From Promethearchaeota archaeon (lineage in GTDB: Archaea; Asgardarchaeota; Lokiarchaeia; Sigyniarchaeales; SOKP01): 64,000 nt of DNA. Location of the stretch: NCBI GenBank assembly GCA_019058425.1, contig JAHPYZ010000003.1, forward strand, positions 1 through 64,000, read 5' to 3'. A model generated the notes under the pieces. The model saw only the letters and a list, made by a program, of their open reading frames with translations. It made no database searches and was not told the DNA's origin. The position numbers and the translations under genes were made by a program. Position 1 is the first letter of the stretch; each line of letters begins with the position of its first letter. Positions 16,367 to 25,321 of this stretch are shown piece after piece.

Positions 16367-16921
16367 TTCGATTGTTTTGATTTATATATATCTTTGATAA
16401 ATCAAAATTTATTGACATACTTATAAAATAGAAGCAGGATCTAGTCTTTTGATCAAATAGTAACACGAATTAAACTATTTCTAACTAAAATCTTAAACTT
16501 TTTGTCCATTGATAAGACATTTTGAATTTAAATTAAGCTTGAAATATGAAACTACTTCTTATTGGTTTATTCTAAGTAATAACAATAATTTTGATTTACT
16601 AAAATGATAATTTTTTTATTTATTTGATTTTTGATTTATTATATTTATTAATTGATTCAATAAATGATGCTTCTTGATGTTTTTATTTATCTGATTAAGA
16701 ATTATAATATGTTGATAAGATAGATAAATTATTTTAAAAATTTATTCAATAATATTGATATTTTTAATTATTATATACTGATAAAATCGTTCAAGATATT
16801 TATTTTTTGTCAATTTCTATGAAGATTATATTTTTGCATTTATCTAAGATATTTGGTTAGTTTTTTATGGTATTTTTGTTTCTGATATAATAAAATAGAT
16901 CTTTTAGGTAGATACCTTATT
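16367..16921. other. Long, extremely AT-rich intergenic region
   Basis: 555 bp between divergent dnaG and the Get3-like gene. It is made almost only of A and T with many overlapping ATTTATT/TTGATT-like words. I see no gene, no long inverted repeat and no origin-recognition box that I could defend. Confidence 0.5.
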
Positions 16922-17947
16922 ATGGAAAAAATTATTGTTCTTGGAGGAAAGGGGGGAGTTGGGAAGAGTTCTATTAGTGCTGCTACCGCAGTTCTTCTTT
17001 CAGATTTGCTTCCAAATAAGAAAATTTTAATAATTTCTTTTGATATGGCTCATAACCTTAGTGATTTATTTAAATTGGAGATTGGTAACAGAGTAACACA
17101 ATTAACAACAAATTTATGGGGAATTGAACCTGATGCTGATGAATATGCAGAAAGATATACGAAAGATTTAATAGAAAAAATGAAAAACCTTTCAAAGCAA
17201 ATGCCTCTTGTAGGGAAGATTCCTCAAATCGAAAAATTTATAGATACTACATTTACTTCTGACTCTATACCATTAGCATTAAAAAATGCAATGTTTTTTC
17301 AAAAAATATTGGATGCTGAAGATATTAATACTCAAGAAATTCAGTTTGACATAATTGTAGCAGATTTCCCCCCAACAGCAAATATGATCACTCTTTTTGA
17401 GATCCCTGAAGATCAAGTCAAGGTGATGCTTAAATACTCTTTAAATTTCTATAATTCAGTTAAGGGGGCAATTCGAAATATTTCCAAAGTTTGGAGAAAT
17501 ATAATGAAACCATTTGATAATTATGAAGAAAGACGAGAATTAGGAAAAGAGATCTTCAATATGATTGTTGAACTCGAAAAACGAGGTGAAAGAATTTCAA
17601 ATCTGATTCATGATATCGGTTCACTTAGACTTGTTACTATAGCAGAAAAACCAAGTTTTGAAGAAATTAAAAGAGCTAGAGACTTGACAACGCGGTATAT
17701 TCAATTAGAAGGCGTTCACATTAATATGATTATCCCAGAACCTAAAAAATGTGATTTTTGTTCAAAGATTAGATCACAGCAATTAAAATATACTTCAGAG
17801 ATTATAAAAGAATTTAAAAAACTGAAAATTTGGGAATCAGAAAAGCTTAGAGAAGAACCTATTGGATTAGATGGCTTGAGAGTTCTTGCTTATGAAGTTT
17901 ACGGTAGCAATGTCAACGTTGATGATATAATAAATCCAAAACCATAA
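16922..17947 (+). CDS. ArsA/Get3-family ATPase
   Basis: 341 residues of the deviant-Walker (SIMIBI) class. The P-loop 'GGKGGVGKSS' (residues 8-17) holds the signature Lys, 'SFDMAHNLSDLF' is switch I (usually DPAH), 'VADFPPTAN' is switch II (usually DTAPTGH), and 'KKCDFCSKIRSQQLKY' has the Cys277-x2-Cys280 pair that in Get3 holds the dimer zinc. No arsenite-binding Cys triad is seen, so a Get3/TRC40-like tail-anchored protein targeting role is more likely than arsenite pumping. The altered switch residues are unusual. It is a single-domain protein, as in archaeal Get3. Confidence 0.85.
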   Translation: MEKIIVLGGKGGVGKSSISAATAVLLSDLLPNKKILIISFDMAHNLSDLFKLEIGNRVTQLTTNLWGIEPDADEYAERYTKDLIEKMKNLSKQMPLVGKIPQIEKFIDTTFTSDSIPLALKNAMFFQKILDAEDINTQEIQFDIIVADFPPTANMITLFEIPEDQVKVMLKYSLNFYNSVKGAIRNISKVWRNIMKPFDNYEERRELGKEIFNMIVELEKRGERISNLIHDIGSLRLVTIAEKPSFEEIKRARDLTTRYIQLEGVHINMIIPEPKKCDFCSKIRSQQLKYTSEIIKEFKKLKIWESEKLREEPIGLDGLRVLAYEVYGSNVNVDDIINPKP

Positions 17948-17969
17948 TTAGGTAAATAAAATAGAATAA

Positions 17970-19124
17970 TTAAGAGTTTATATTTTCATTTCTCCTCATT
18001 TCCATAACTTTACTTACAATAGTATTAAGGTCAACAATATTTTTGAAAACATCGATTTTCTCCCCACAACTCATTCTTAGTAGTTCCAATACGGATAGAA
18101 CTTTATATTTTCTCCTCTGAATCCGAGAATCTAAACCAAAACTAGAGATGCATCCAGGACAAGTATTAATAATATATTTACTCCCTGTTTCCTTAATTTC
18201 ATCAAATCTTTTCTTTCGTACTTTTTCCATTTGGTCACGCCCCGAAAGCCCTACAGCAGCACCACAACATAAAGCATTTATGCGATTATGTTCTAATTCG
18301 ATTATTTCACAACCTGTTGCTTCTAAAATTTCTCTAGGATAATTCAATAATTCCGGATATTTCTTTACAACACATGAATCGTGATAAGCGACTTTAAAAT
18401 CTAACTTATTAGTAATTTTCAAATCGCCATTTTTAATTGCTTTAGCAATGAATTCCCAAATTGAAATTATTTCAAAATCATTAGAAATTTTTTTATATTC
18501 GTGTTTATAGGCTTCATAACATTCACTACAGAAAAGGATTAATTTTTTAACACCTAATTCAGAAAATCTTGTATATAAGCGATCTTCAATCTCTGATTTC
18601 GAAATTGGGTATCCTATTCTATGATATACTTCGCCACAACAAAAATCAATACCTCCAGCAAAGGTTTTTCTTTCTAATAATCTTTTAAGAGTAGGATTTG
18701 TATATAAATGTTGCATAGTATACGAGATCGCACATCCTAATAACACTAACTCTTCAGATTTCGAAGGTGATTTCCATTTTGTTAAATTTTTCTTTTCCTG
18801 GGGACTCATCATTTCTTTTTCGTAAAATTCAAAAACATTTGGCTTATTGAATGGGAATAGGAATTTAACTCTATTGGAAATTTTTCCTTTCTCTTCTAAT
18901 TCTTTAATATGTACGGATTTCAATTCTTTAATTAAATCCATGGGAGTTAAATTATTAGGACAATTCAAATCACAAGTTCCACAAGTTGCACATTCATTAA
19001 CAATGAAACTCGAACCAGCAATTAAATTTTCAATTTCTTCTTTAGCTTGATCAATACTTAAATCAATCACGGGACAACTTTCTAAACATATTCCACATCT
19101 AACACATTCTTCTACATCAAACAT
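17970..19124 (-). CDS. HdrD-like (Fe-S)-binding protein with two CCG domains
   Basis: 384 residues. Two 4Fe-4S ferredoxin motifs come first ('CVRCGICLESCPV' near residue 7, 'CATCGTCDLNCPN' near 45), then two CCG domains: 'FCCGEVYHRIGY...LFCSECYEAY' and 'LCCGAAVGLSG...NTCPGCISSF'. This is the heterodisulfide-reductase subunit D / glycolate oxidase GlcF architecture, which builds the non-cubane cluster that cleaves disulfides or passes electrons between a soluble dehydrogenase and the membrane. No HdrE or flavin dehydrogenase is next to it; partner and substrate are unknown. Its stop is 22 bp from the Get3-like gene's stop. Confidence 0.85.
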   Translation of the reverse strand: MFDVEECVRCGICLESCPVIDLSIDQAKEEIENLIAGSSFIVNECATCGTCDLNCPNNLTPMDLIKELKSVHIKELEEKGKISNRVKFLFPFNKPNVFEFYEKEMMSPQEKKNLTKWKSPSKSEELVLLGCAISYTMQHLYTNPTLKRLLERKTFAGGIDFCCGEVYHRIGYPISKSEIEDRLYTRFSELGVKKLILFCSECYEAYKHEYKKISNDFEIISIWEFIAKAIKNGDLKITNKLDFKVAYHDSCVVKKYPELLNYPREILEATGCEIIELEHNRINALCCGAAVGLSGRDQMEKVRKKRFDEIKETGSKYIINTCPGCISSFGLDSRIQRRKYKVLSVLELLRMSCGEKIDVFKNIVDLNTIVSKVMEMRRNENINS

Positions 19125-19195
19125 AATTTAGCAAATAAACAATCTGTTATTATAAAGATATTAGATAATAAATTAAGATTAAATTTAAAAAATTT

Positions 19196-19282
19196 GAAAT
19201 TTGGTAATCAGAAAAATTAAAAGACGAGCCTATTGGATTAGTTGGGTTGATATCTCTATCCTATGAAGCGGTCAAATCATTT
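19196..19282 (+). pseudogene. Remnant of the 3' end of an arsA/get3-like gene
   Basis: The plus strand reads 'EIW*SEKLKDEPIGLVGL', matching 'KIWESEKLREEPIGLDGL' at the C terminus of the intact protein encoded at 16922-17947. One in-frame TAA replaces the Glu codon, and no upstream part of the gene remains. The match is clear for about 25 codons, to 'YEAVKS'. Confidence 0.75.
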
Positions 19283-19323
19283 AATTCATCAATTTCAATT
19301 CCCATGGATTTAAGTTTTAGCGT
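19263..19323 (-). pseudogene. Remnant resembling the 3' end of ahcY
   Basis: The minus strand reads 'LKLKSMGIEIDEL' before a stop at 19263, matching 'LKLQSMGVEIDKL' near the C terminus of the intact AhcY encoded at 22476-23744. It faces the arsA-like remnant tail to tail. The frame stays open about 25 codons further upstream but no longer resembles AhcY, so a deletion junction is probable. Confidence 0.6.
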
Positions 19324-19446
19324 ATTATAAGATAATAAGTACCGAAGATGTGTCAGACAACATTCATAAACGAAATTAGAAATTTTTAACCCACTTTGTT
19401 ATATTAATCTTTCACTATAAGTTATTATAAAAAAACGTTTTTAATA

Positions 19447-20292
19447 ATGCCAAAAAATAAATTTGGAATTTATATCGCTAATTATGGTATATCCAATGAT
19501 CCTCAAGATTATATTGATTTAGCAATTTTAGGTGAAAATAATGGCTGGGATGGGTTCTTCTTATGGGATCATGTCTTTTTATCCTCAAATAAAACGCAAC
19601 CGTTTTTAGATCCATGGATAATTTTATCAGCAGTTGCAGTAAAAACAAAAAGAATTAAATTAGGAACAACTGTCACACCTTTGGCAAGAAGAAGACCATG
19701 GATAATTGCAAAACAAGTATCTACTCTTGATCACTTATCAAAAGGAAGAATGATTTTAGGGGTTGGTTTAGGAATTGATTTAGATTTTAGTAATTTTGGA
19801 GAAAATACTGATCTATTAATCAGGAGTGAAAAATTGGATGAATCTTTGCATATTTTAAAAGGGTTATGGGCTAATAAGCCCTTTACATTTAAAGGAAAGC
19901 ATTTTAATATTAAAGAAGTAGAATTCTTTCCAAAACCTTTTCAAGATAAAATTCCGATTTGGGTTGGTGGAACTTGGCCCATTAAGAAACCATTTCAGAG
20001 GGCAGCCCAATATGATGGTGTATTTCCACTTAAAGCAGGTGAAGAAGAATCATTATCCCCAAATGATTATAGAGAAATTATAAAATACATAAAGCAATAT
20101 AGAAGTTCCGTTGATTCTTATGATATTATTAAATCTATTTATACAACAGGTATAAAAAAAGAAGATGAATGGATTAATGATTATCTCAATATTGGGATAA
20201 CTTGGTTTGTTGAAGCAATATGGCCTGGACGTGATTCATCATTAGATAATATTAAAAAAATTATCTCTCGAGGACCCCCTCCAATTAAATGA
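19447..20292 (+). CDS. Luciferase-like (LLM) F420-dependent oxidoreductase
   Basis: 281 residues. 'NNGWDGFFLWDHVFL', 'KTKRIKLGTTVTPLARRRPW', 'TLDHLSKGRMILGVGLG' and 'KIPIWVGGTW' define an LLM TIM-barrel enzyme, likely using F420 or FMN. It is distinct from the protein at 4671 (only family motifs are shared). The Trp-rich C terminus 'ITWFVEAIWPG' is shared by a subset with a short family-specific end. The substrate cannot be read from sequence, and the neighbours give no hint. Confidence 0.87.
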   Translation: MPKNKFGIYIANYGISNDPQDYIDLAILGENNGWDGFFLWDHVFLSSNKTQPFLDPWIILSAVAVKTKRIKLGTTVTPLARRRPWIIAKQVSTLDHLSKGRMILGVGLGIDLDFSNFGENTDLLIRSEKLDESLHILKGLWANKPFTFKGKHFNIKEVEFFPKPFQDKIPIWVGGTWPIKKPFQRAAQYDGVFPLKAGEEESLSPNDYREIIKYIKQYRSSVDSYDIIKSIYTTGIKKEDEWINDYLNIGITWFVEAIWPGRDSSLDNIKKIISRGPPPIK

Positions 20293-20705
20293 TAAAATAG
20301 TGTTTTTCATTTTTATATTCAGGAATCACTCAAAAATTACACTAAAAAAGAAGAAAAATTAAAAAATACCTAACTAAATTTTTAAATTTATGTTTCCTCT
20401 GTTGAAGAGATATAAAGTTCTAAAGTTTCTGAGAAATATTATAGGAATTCAAAAGGAATGCATGTATTAAACAAAGAAAATAATTATGAAATAGGTATGA
20501 TCTTTCGACAAGAAAGGATGGTCGAGTAAAAATCAAAATAAATTTCTCCTTTTTTTTTTAACTTTTTTACTTATAATTTAAAGAAAAAGCATTTTTGATA
20601 TGAATAAAATAAAAGCATAACTCAAATGGAAAAACATTTAAAAAATTTACAACTATTGTGAACATTCAGCGTATTTATTAAGAAATCTAATTTTATCTTT
20701 ATAAT
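20293..20705. other. Intergenic region, 413 bp, nothing recognised
   Basis: AT-rich, with a poly-T run near 20550. One 23-codon ORF starts near 20459 but has no supporting feature. The last 60 bp should carry the promoter of the kinase gene. Confidence 0.4.
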
Positions 20706-21656
20706 ATGATCAGTTATGAAGAATCGAATCCGAGTGATGTTGATATAAATCATGTAATTAAAGAATTTTCAAAATTCATTCCGAAAATATCAAAAAATGA
20801 AATTAAATTCCTGTATCATGGAACTTATAATGTATTCGAAGTTAAAACGAAATACATATTTAGAATTCCGGATCGATTCTTCAGAAATGAGAAAGGTGTT
20901 AAATTAATCCAAAAGGAAACAAGTGTATTGAAGTTTCTCAAAAATCATATCTCAATACCCATTCCTCAACCTTCCATCATTTCTCTAACTGAAGATTTTC
21001 CACTCATGGGATACGAAAAGATTCCCGGTGTATCCCTTTCGCGCATTTTTTCTAAAGTTGATATCTCTTATAGACGGAAAATAGCTGAACAAGTGGCATC
21101 TTTTCTGAATGTTTTACATTCAAAATCAATCTGTAAAAAATTTGCTGAATTATTTCAAATACGGGAAACGCTGAAAGGAGAATCGTATAAACAATACTGG
21201 GTAAAAAGGCTAGAAAGATTGAGGAACATAGTTTTCCCAGTAATTAAATCTTTCGAACAAAAATGGTTAGAAAGCATTTTTGATGATTTCCTCTCGAATG
21301 AAAAGAATTTCAATTTCTCACCAAATCTCGTCCATGGAGATTTCGATACATCTAACATTCTGGTGAATCCTGATACCAATGTACCAGAAATCACAGGGAT
21401 CATTGATTTTGAAGAATGCTCCATTTATGATCCCGCATATGACCTCCAATTCTTCGATGAAGGTCCTGAATTTCTAAACATACTTCTTTTCAAATATAAG
21501 TATTCTAACGATCCATCTTTATTATCACGGATGAAGTTTCTCTATTGCAGGACATGTATTGAATACCTAGAATTTGGTATTGATAACAATCGTGTGGACA
21601 TGATTAAGGCGGGAAAACGGATGTTAAAGAAAAATATGGAAAAATTTCCGATCTAA
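20706..21656 (+). CDS. Aminoglycoside phosphotransferase (APH)-family kinase
   Basis: 316 residues with the APH/choline-kinase fold. 'LVHGDFDTSNILV' is the catalytic loop (Asp and Asn), 'GIIDFEECSIYDPAYDLQFF' holds the metal-binding Asp, and 'MGYEKIPGVSLSRIF' the hinge. These enzymes phosphorylate sugars, amino alcohols, homoserine or drugs; here the native substrate is probably a metabolite. The gene is alone and slightly richer in G+C than its neighbours, which might reflect later acquisition. Confidence 0.85.
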   Translation: MISYEESNPSDVDINHVIKEFSKFIPKISKNEIKFLYHGTYNVFEVKTKYIFRIPDRFFRNEKGVKLIQKETSVLKFLKNHISIPIPQPSIISLTEDFPLMGYEKIPGVSLSRIFSKVDISYRRKIAEQVASFLNVLHSKSICKKFAELFQIRETLKGESYKQYWVKRLERLRNIVFPVIKSFEQKWLESIFDDFLSNEKNFNFSPNLVHGDFDTSNILVNPDTNVPEITGIIDFEECSIYDPAYDLQFFDEGPEFLNILLFKYKYSNDPSLLSRMKFLYCRTCIEYLEFGIDNNRVDMIKAGKRMLKKNMEKFPI

Positions 21657-21792
21657 TTTGCCATTGAAAAAATAGGGATTAATAATAAGTTCCTGTCGTT
21701 CCTTTTTTTTCGAGTTCTACTTACAGATGAACAATACAAATATATCCTCGACTTTTTATTTTTGAAGAAAAGTAAAAAAGATAGAAAAACAA

Positions 21793-22305
21793 TCATGAAG
21801 TTTTAATTGAAATTTCAATCTCACAGTAAGGATCTCCCAAAGGGATTTTCTTTTTATGTTCTAAAATGAACTCGGTTTCGGGAAAAGCCCCCTTTAACAA
21901 ACCCCTAATACTTGCAAGTGTGACCTTGTGACAAGGAATTGCATCCTGAGGCCATACTTTCTGAACCATACTCCAAATTTCACATTCTAAAACTCTGTGA
22001 ACCATTTTGCTTTCATTAATAACCTCTATTTCTGAATTCATATTCATAAGTGTATGCTGGATCTTCATTAGTTTTGGCAGTGTTTGAGATAAAAGACCTT
22101 TTAAATTTGTTATTGAAGCAATTTTCTTTCCCAACCTTTCAGAAAATAACTCCCATGCTTTTACATCTAATTCTGTCGCAGTCTCTAAACCGAGTTTTTC
22201 TACCGAAGCCATAAACCACGCACCATCCAATCTGAGAAAAGCATATCTCATTAATTCTAGTAATTCTTCTAAACCTAATTCTATATTTTCTTCTATATTT
22301 AACAC
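21793..22305 (-). CDS. Conserved hypothetical protein, DUF6125-like
   Basis: 170 residues, mostly helical, with no membrane segment. 'AFLRLDGAWFMASVEKLGLE' and 'DVKAWELFSERLGKKIA' followed by a C-terminal part 'DAIPCHKVTLASIRGLLKG' and 'YCEIEISI' resemble a family found with anaerobic metabolism genes (recalled as DUF6125). Cys and His in 'PCHK' and the final 'DPYCEIE' could bind a metal. No function is known to me. The gene stands alone between a kinase and ahcY. Confidence 0.5.
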   Translation of the reverse strand: MLNIEENIELGLEELLELMRYAFLRLDGAWFMASVEKLGLETATELDVKAWELFSERLGKKIASITNLKGLLSQTLPKLMKIQHTLMNMNSEIEVINESKMVHRVLECEIWSMVQKVWPQDAIPCHKVTLASIRGLLKGAFPETEFILEHKKKIPLGDPYCEIEISIKTS

Positions 22306-22475
22306 CTAATTATTATTTTTACAGGGTTTGATTATTTGTAATTATGATAATTGAATAAAAGTTAAATTAAATTTATGTATTTAGACTAGTTAAGGGAATG
22401 ATATAAGGAACTTGAAAAAAAGTAATTTAGTATAAAAAAAATAAATAAAAATAGATTAAAATCCTTCTTAATTAT

Positions 22476-23744
22476 TTATGTGCCCTCAAGAAAGCCGTGG
22501 ATGTAGTTATATTGTTCTTCGGTTAATTTATCGATCTCCACGCCCATGGATTGAAGCTTTAGGAATCCTACTCTGTCATCAATCTCTACAGGTACTTCAA
22601 TCATACCAGGTTTCAATGAATTTTTATTTTTGACAATATATTCTGACATTAAGGATTGAAGACCGAATGACATATCCATAACTTCAGCGGGGTGTCCTTC
22701 TGACAAGACTAAATTTGCTAATCGTCCCTTAGCAAGCAGATAAATTCTTTTTCCATCTGGAAAAATTAATTCTTCAACATCTTGTCTGATCGGTTTTATT
22801 TCTTTAGCGTACTCGTAAAGTTCTTTGGTTGGAACCTCAATATCGAAATGTCCAAGATTACCCAGAATAACACCATTCTTGAATTTATCGAACATTTCTT
22901 TTTTCGGAGCAATGACGTGCTTACATCCTGTTGCAGTTAGAATTATATCTGCGTTAGCTAAAGTATCCTCAATGGGCATGACCTGATAACCCGAAAATTT
23001 AGCTTGAAGTGCTTTAATCGGATCAACTTCTGTAACAATTACATTTGCTCCAAGACCTCTTGCTCTCAAAGCCATTCCACTACTGCAATGACCATATCCA
23101 GCGATAACTACATTCTTACCTGCAAAAAGAACATGCATCCCATAAATTGCTGAAACTATACCTTGCCCCGTACCTAGTTCATTATCAAACTGATTCTTAC
23201 ATCGAGCATCATTTACAGGGAATAATGGTACCTTCAATACTCCTTGTTTATCCATTGCTTTGAATCTTTTAACACCAGTGGTTGTTTCTTCCTGACACGC
23301 AATAATGGTACCTGATGTTATAAGATCTTTATATTCTTGATGAGCAGTAACTATCATATCAGCACCATCATCAATCAATATGTTTGGTTTGGCATCCAAA
23401 CACTGCCTAATACACCAGTAGAATTCTTCATCTGTATTACCGTGCCATGCAAAAACATTAATTCCTTCTTGTACTAATGCTGCTGCTACATTATCTTGAG
23501 TTGATAATGGATTACTACCACAGAGGTAGACTTCGGCTCCACCAGCTTTAAGAGTTCGTGCTAAATTACCAGTCTCCTTTGTTATATGCAGACAACCTGC
23601 TATAATTATCCCTTTTAATGGTTTTTCCCTTTGAAATCTTTCACGAATAACTTTTGCAGTGACTGGCATCTTACTTTCAGCAATATAAAGTGCTTCTTTT
23701 CCTTGATCAGCTAGACTTTCATTTGCTACTTTATAATTTACCAT
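22476..23744 (-). CDS. ahcY: Adenosylhomocysteinase (S-adenosyl/inosylhomocysteine hydrolase)
   Basis: 422 residues, complete. It removes S-adenosylhomocysteine (or, in some archaea, S-inosylhomocysteine) formed by methyltransferases. Seen are 'AGCLHITKETGNLARTLKAG', 'QEETTTGVKRF', 'PLFPVNDARCKNQFDNELGT' with the catalytic Lys/Asp region, and the NAD site 'VVIAGYGHCSSGMALRARGLG'. The C terminus ends 'IHGFLEGT' without the KPDHYRY tail of bacterial and eukaryotic enzymes, the archaeal form. It is divergent, over 118 bp, from the Lrp-TBP-Lrp regulator gene. Confidence 0.95.
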   Translation of the reverse strand: MVNYKVANESLADQGKEALYIAESKMPVTAKVIRERFQREKPLKGIIIAGCLHITKETGNLARTLKAGGAEVYLCGSNPLSTQDNVAAALVQEGINVFAWHGNTDEEFYWCIRQCLDAKPNILIDDGADMIVTAHQEYKDLITSGTIIACQEETTTGVKRFKAMDKQGVLKVPLFPVNDARCKNQFDNELGTGQGIVSAIYGMHVLFAGKNVVIAGYGHCSSGMALRARGLGANVIVTEVDPIKALQAKFSGYQVMPIEDTLANADIILTATGCKHVIAPKKEMFDKFKNGVILGNLGHFDIEVPTKELYEYAKEIKPIRQDVEELIFPDGKRIYLLAKGRLANLVLSEGHPAEVMDMSFGLQSLMSEYIVKNKNSLKPGMIEVPVEIDDRVGFLKLQSMGVEIDKLTEEQYNYIHGFLEGT

Positions 23745-23818
23745 TTAAATCACTTTCTTTTTTGTAAGAATATTAATTTTAATTAATTAATAAACCTTTT
23801 TTTGGTTAAAAGCAAATA

Positions 23819-23826
23819 TTTATATA
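23819..23826 (+). promoter_or_regulatory. TATA-like box upstream of the Lrp-TBP-Lrp gene
   Basis: 'TTTATATA' about 37 bp before the TTG and 55 bp before the ATG of the regulator gene. Initiation about 25 bp downstream would give a short leader. It lies in the region shared with divergent ahcY. Confidence 0.4.
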
Positions 23827-23862
23827 GGAATTTTAACATTTAATTAATAGAAAATCAAAAAT

Positions 23863-25167
23863 TTGGAAAAGCGTAATATAATGAGTACTCTTAATGATCA
23901 GATAGAAGTCCAACGGTTTATTAAAAATTTGAGTGGAAAAACCAAATTTATCATATCAAAAAAATCCCGTTCGATTGGACTTTCAAGACAAACATATCAA
24001 AACAAACTGGATGGTTTGAGAGAGCAAAAAATAATTAATAATTTCACTATTAACATTAATCCTAATATCCAACCCAACAACTTGAAATATGTGATGCTTG
24101 AAATAAAAACTAACCCAAAGGAGCCTGAATTAGTCAAAAGGTTGTTAGATATTCCCCAATTAAGAATGTTAGATGGAATAATTGGTGATTTCTCTCTATT
24201 CGCCTTATTCATCTTTAAATCTTCAAAAGAGTATTATAAGATATTAAATACCATAGACAATATAATGGCTAAATCATACTTCAAAAAATATCAAATTATT
24301 GAAACTATAAAAGTATTTAAAACCAATGGAATAAGCTTGAGAAAATCAAAGATGACTCTTGAGGAACAACTACAGGACCATCTAAGTGAAGTATTAGTAG
24401 AAAATAATGATATTAACGATGATAAGATAGAAATTGAGATACCTGAAAAACTCGATTTAAATCAAATTGCTCAGAACAATTCAGATATAGAATATAATCC
24501 TAAAAAATTTCCAGGACTAGTTTTTAAGATTAAAAACTCTCCTGTGACAATTTTAATCCTTTCAAATGGAAAACTAGTCATAAATGGCTTTAAGGGTGTA
24601 GCTTATAATGATCGAATAAGAAATTTAATTGTTACCAGCATCAGAAAAATTGGAATAAAACTAGATAAGGAAATCATGGATTCTAATTATGAGATAGACA
24701 AAATTGATTACTTTATTTTAAGTATACTTAAGGATAATCAAGGAAATAAGCCAATATCCACTTATGAAATAAGTAATATTTTTAAAGAACTACATCAAAT
24801 GGAGATTTCTCAATCAACTATTCATAATAGAATAAAAAGACTCGAATCTCAAGGTGTAATTTTGAACTATACTATAAATTTTAATCCAAAAAGACTAGGT
24901 TTTAAAGGAAAATATCTACTTCGAATAAAACCAAAAGATCCTTCAAAATACAATGAACTTGCCCTCAGACTAGATAAGAATAAGAATATAACCGATCTAT
25001 TTCGAATAGGTGAACAATATGGACTATTTGCTATTGTTCGGGTAAAGAATATCGATGATTATGCAACTTTTATTAGAGATCTTTATACTTCGGAAGAAAT
25101 TGAAGATACCTTTACAAATTTTGTATTAGATGAGCTTAAACTTTATACTAATTTTGAAATATTTTAA
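23863..25167 (+). CDS. Transcription regulator: Lrp/AsnC module - single TBP repeat - Lrp/AsnC module
   Basis: 434 residues (TTG start; ATG at residue 7 is an alternative). Residues ~15-60 are an HTH and ~60-155 an AsnC-like ligand domain; ~188-268 match one TATA-binding-protein repeat; ~275-345 are a second HTH and ~345-430 a second AsnC domain. The TBP part reads 'LDLNQIAQ', 'IEYNPKKFPGLVFKIK', 'ILILSNGKLVINGFK', as in archaeal TBP. The DNA-kinking Phe in 'FPG' is kept, the second (LIF-SG) is Leu. A normal TBP has two repeats, so this would need to dimerise or serve another purpose. Lrp/AsnC proteins sense amino acids or effectors and control transcription. Divergent ahcY is the obvious candidate target. 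I know of no described protein with this order. Confidence 0.85.
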   Translation: MEKRNIMSTLNDQIEVQRFIKNLSGKTKFIISKKSRSIGLSRQTYQNKLDGLREQKIINNFTININPNIQPNNLKYVMLEIKTNPKEPELVKRLLDIPQLRMLDGIIGDFSLFALFIFKSSKEYYKILNTIDNIMAKSYFKKYQIIETIKVFKTNGISLRKSKMTLEEQLQDHLSEVLVENNDINDDKIEIEIPEKLDLNQIAQNNSDIEYNPKKFPGLVFKIKNSPVTILILSNGKLVINGFKGVAYNDRIRNLIVTSIRKIGIKLDKEIMDSNYEIDKIDYFILSILKDNQGNKPISTYEISNIFKELHQMEISQSTIHNRIKRLESQGVILNYTINFNPKRLGFKGKYLLRIKPKDPSKYNELALRLDKNKNITDLFRIGEQYGLFAIVRVKNIDDYATFIRDLYTSEEIEDTFTNFVLDELKLYTNFEIF

Positions 25168-25321
25168 TCTAACAAATTTATCGAAGGGATAATTATTTTT
25201 TAGTTGGTTTAATTCTAATCATAAAAATAACTTAAAATGACTAAATTCTTAATAACTTTAAGAGATTTCAGTATTTAAAGTTAAAAATTAATATTAAAAA
25301 ATAATTAATTTAAATGAAAAT

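Noticed and set aside
16367-16921. Replication origin in the AT-rich gap
   Set aside because: AT-richness alone; no repeated origin-recognition boxes and no cdc6/orc1 gene nearby.
16922-17947. Arsenite efflux ATPase ArsA
   Set aside because: Single ATPase domain, no arsenite-binding Cys triad and no ArsB or ArsR nearby; Get3-like fits better.
20459-20530. 23-codon ORF in the 20.3-20.7 kb gap
   Set aside because: Too short, no ribosome binding site or homology.
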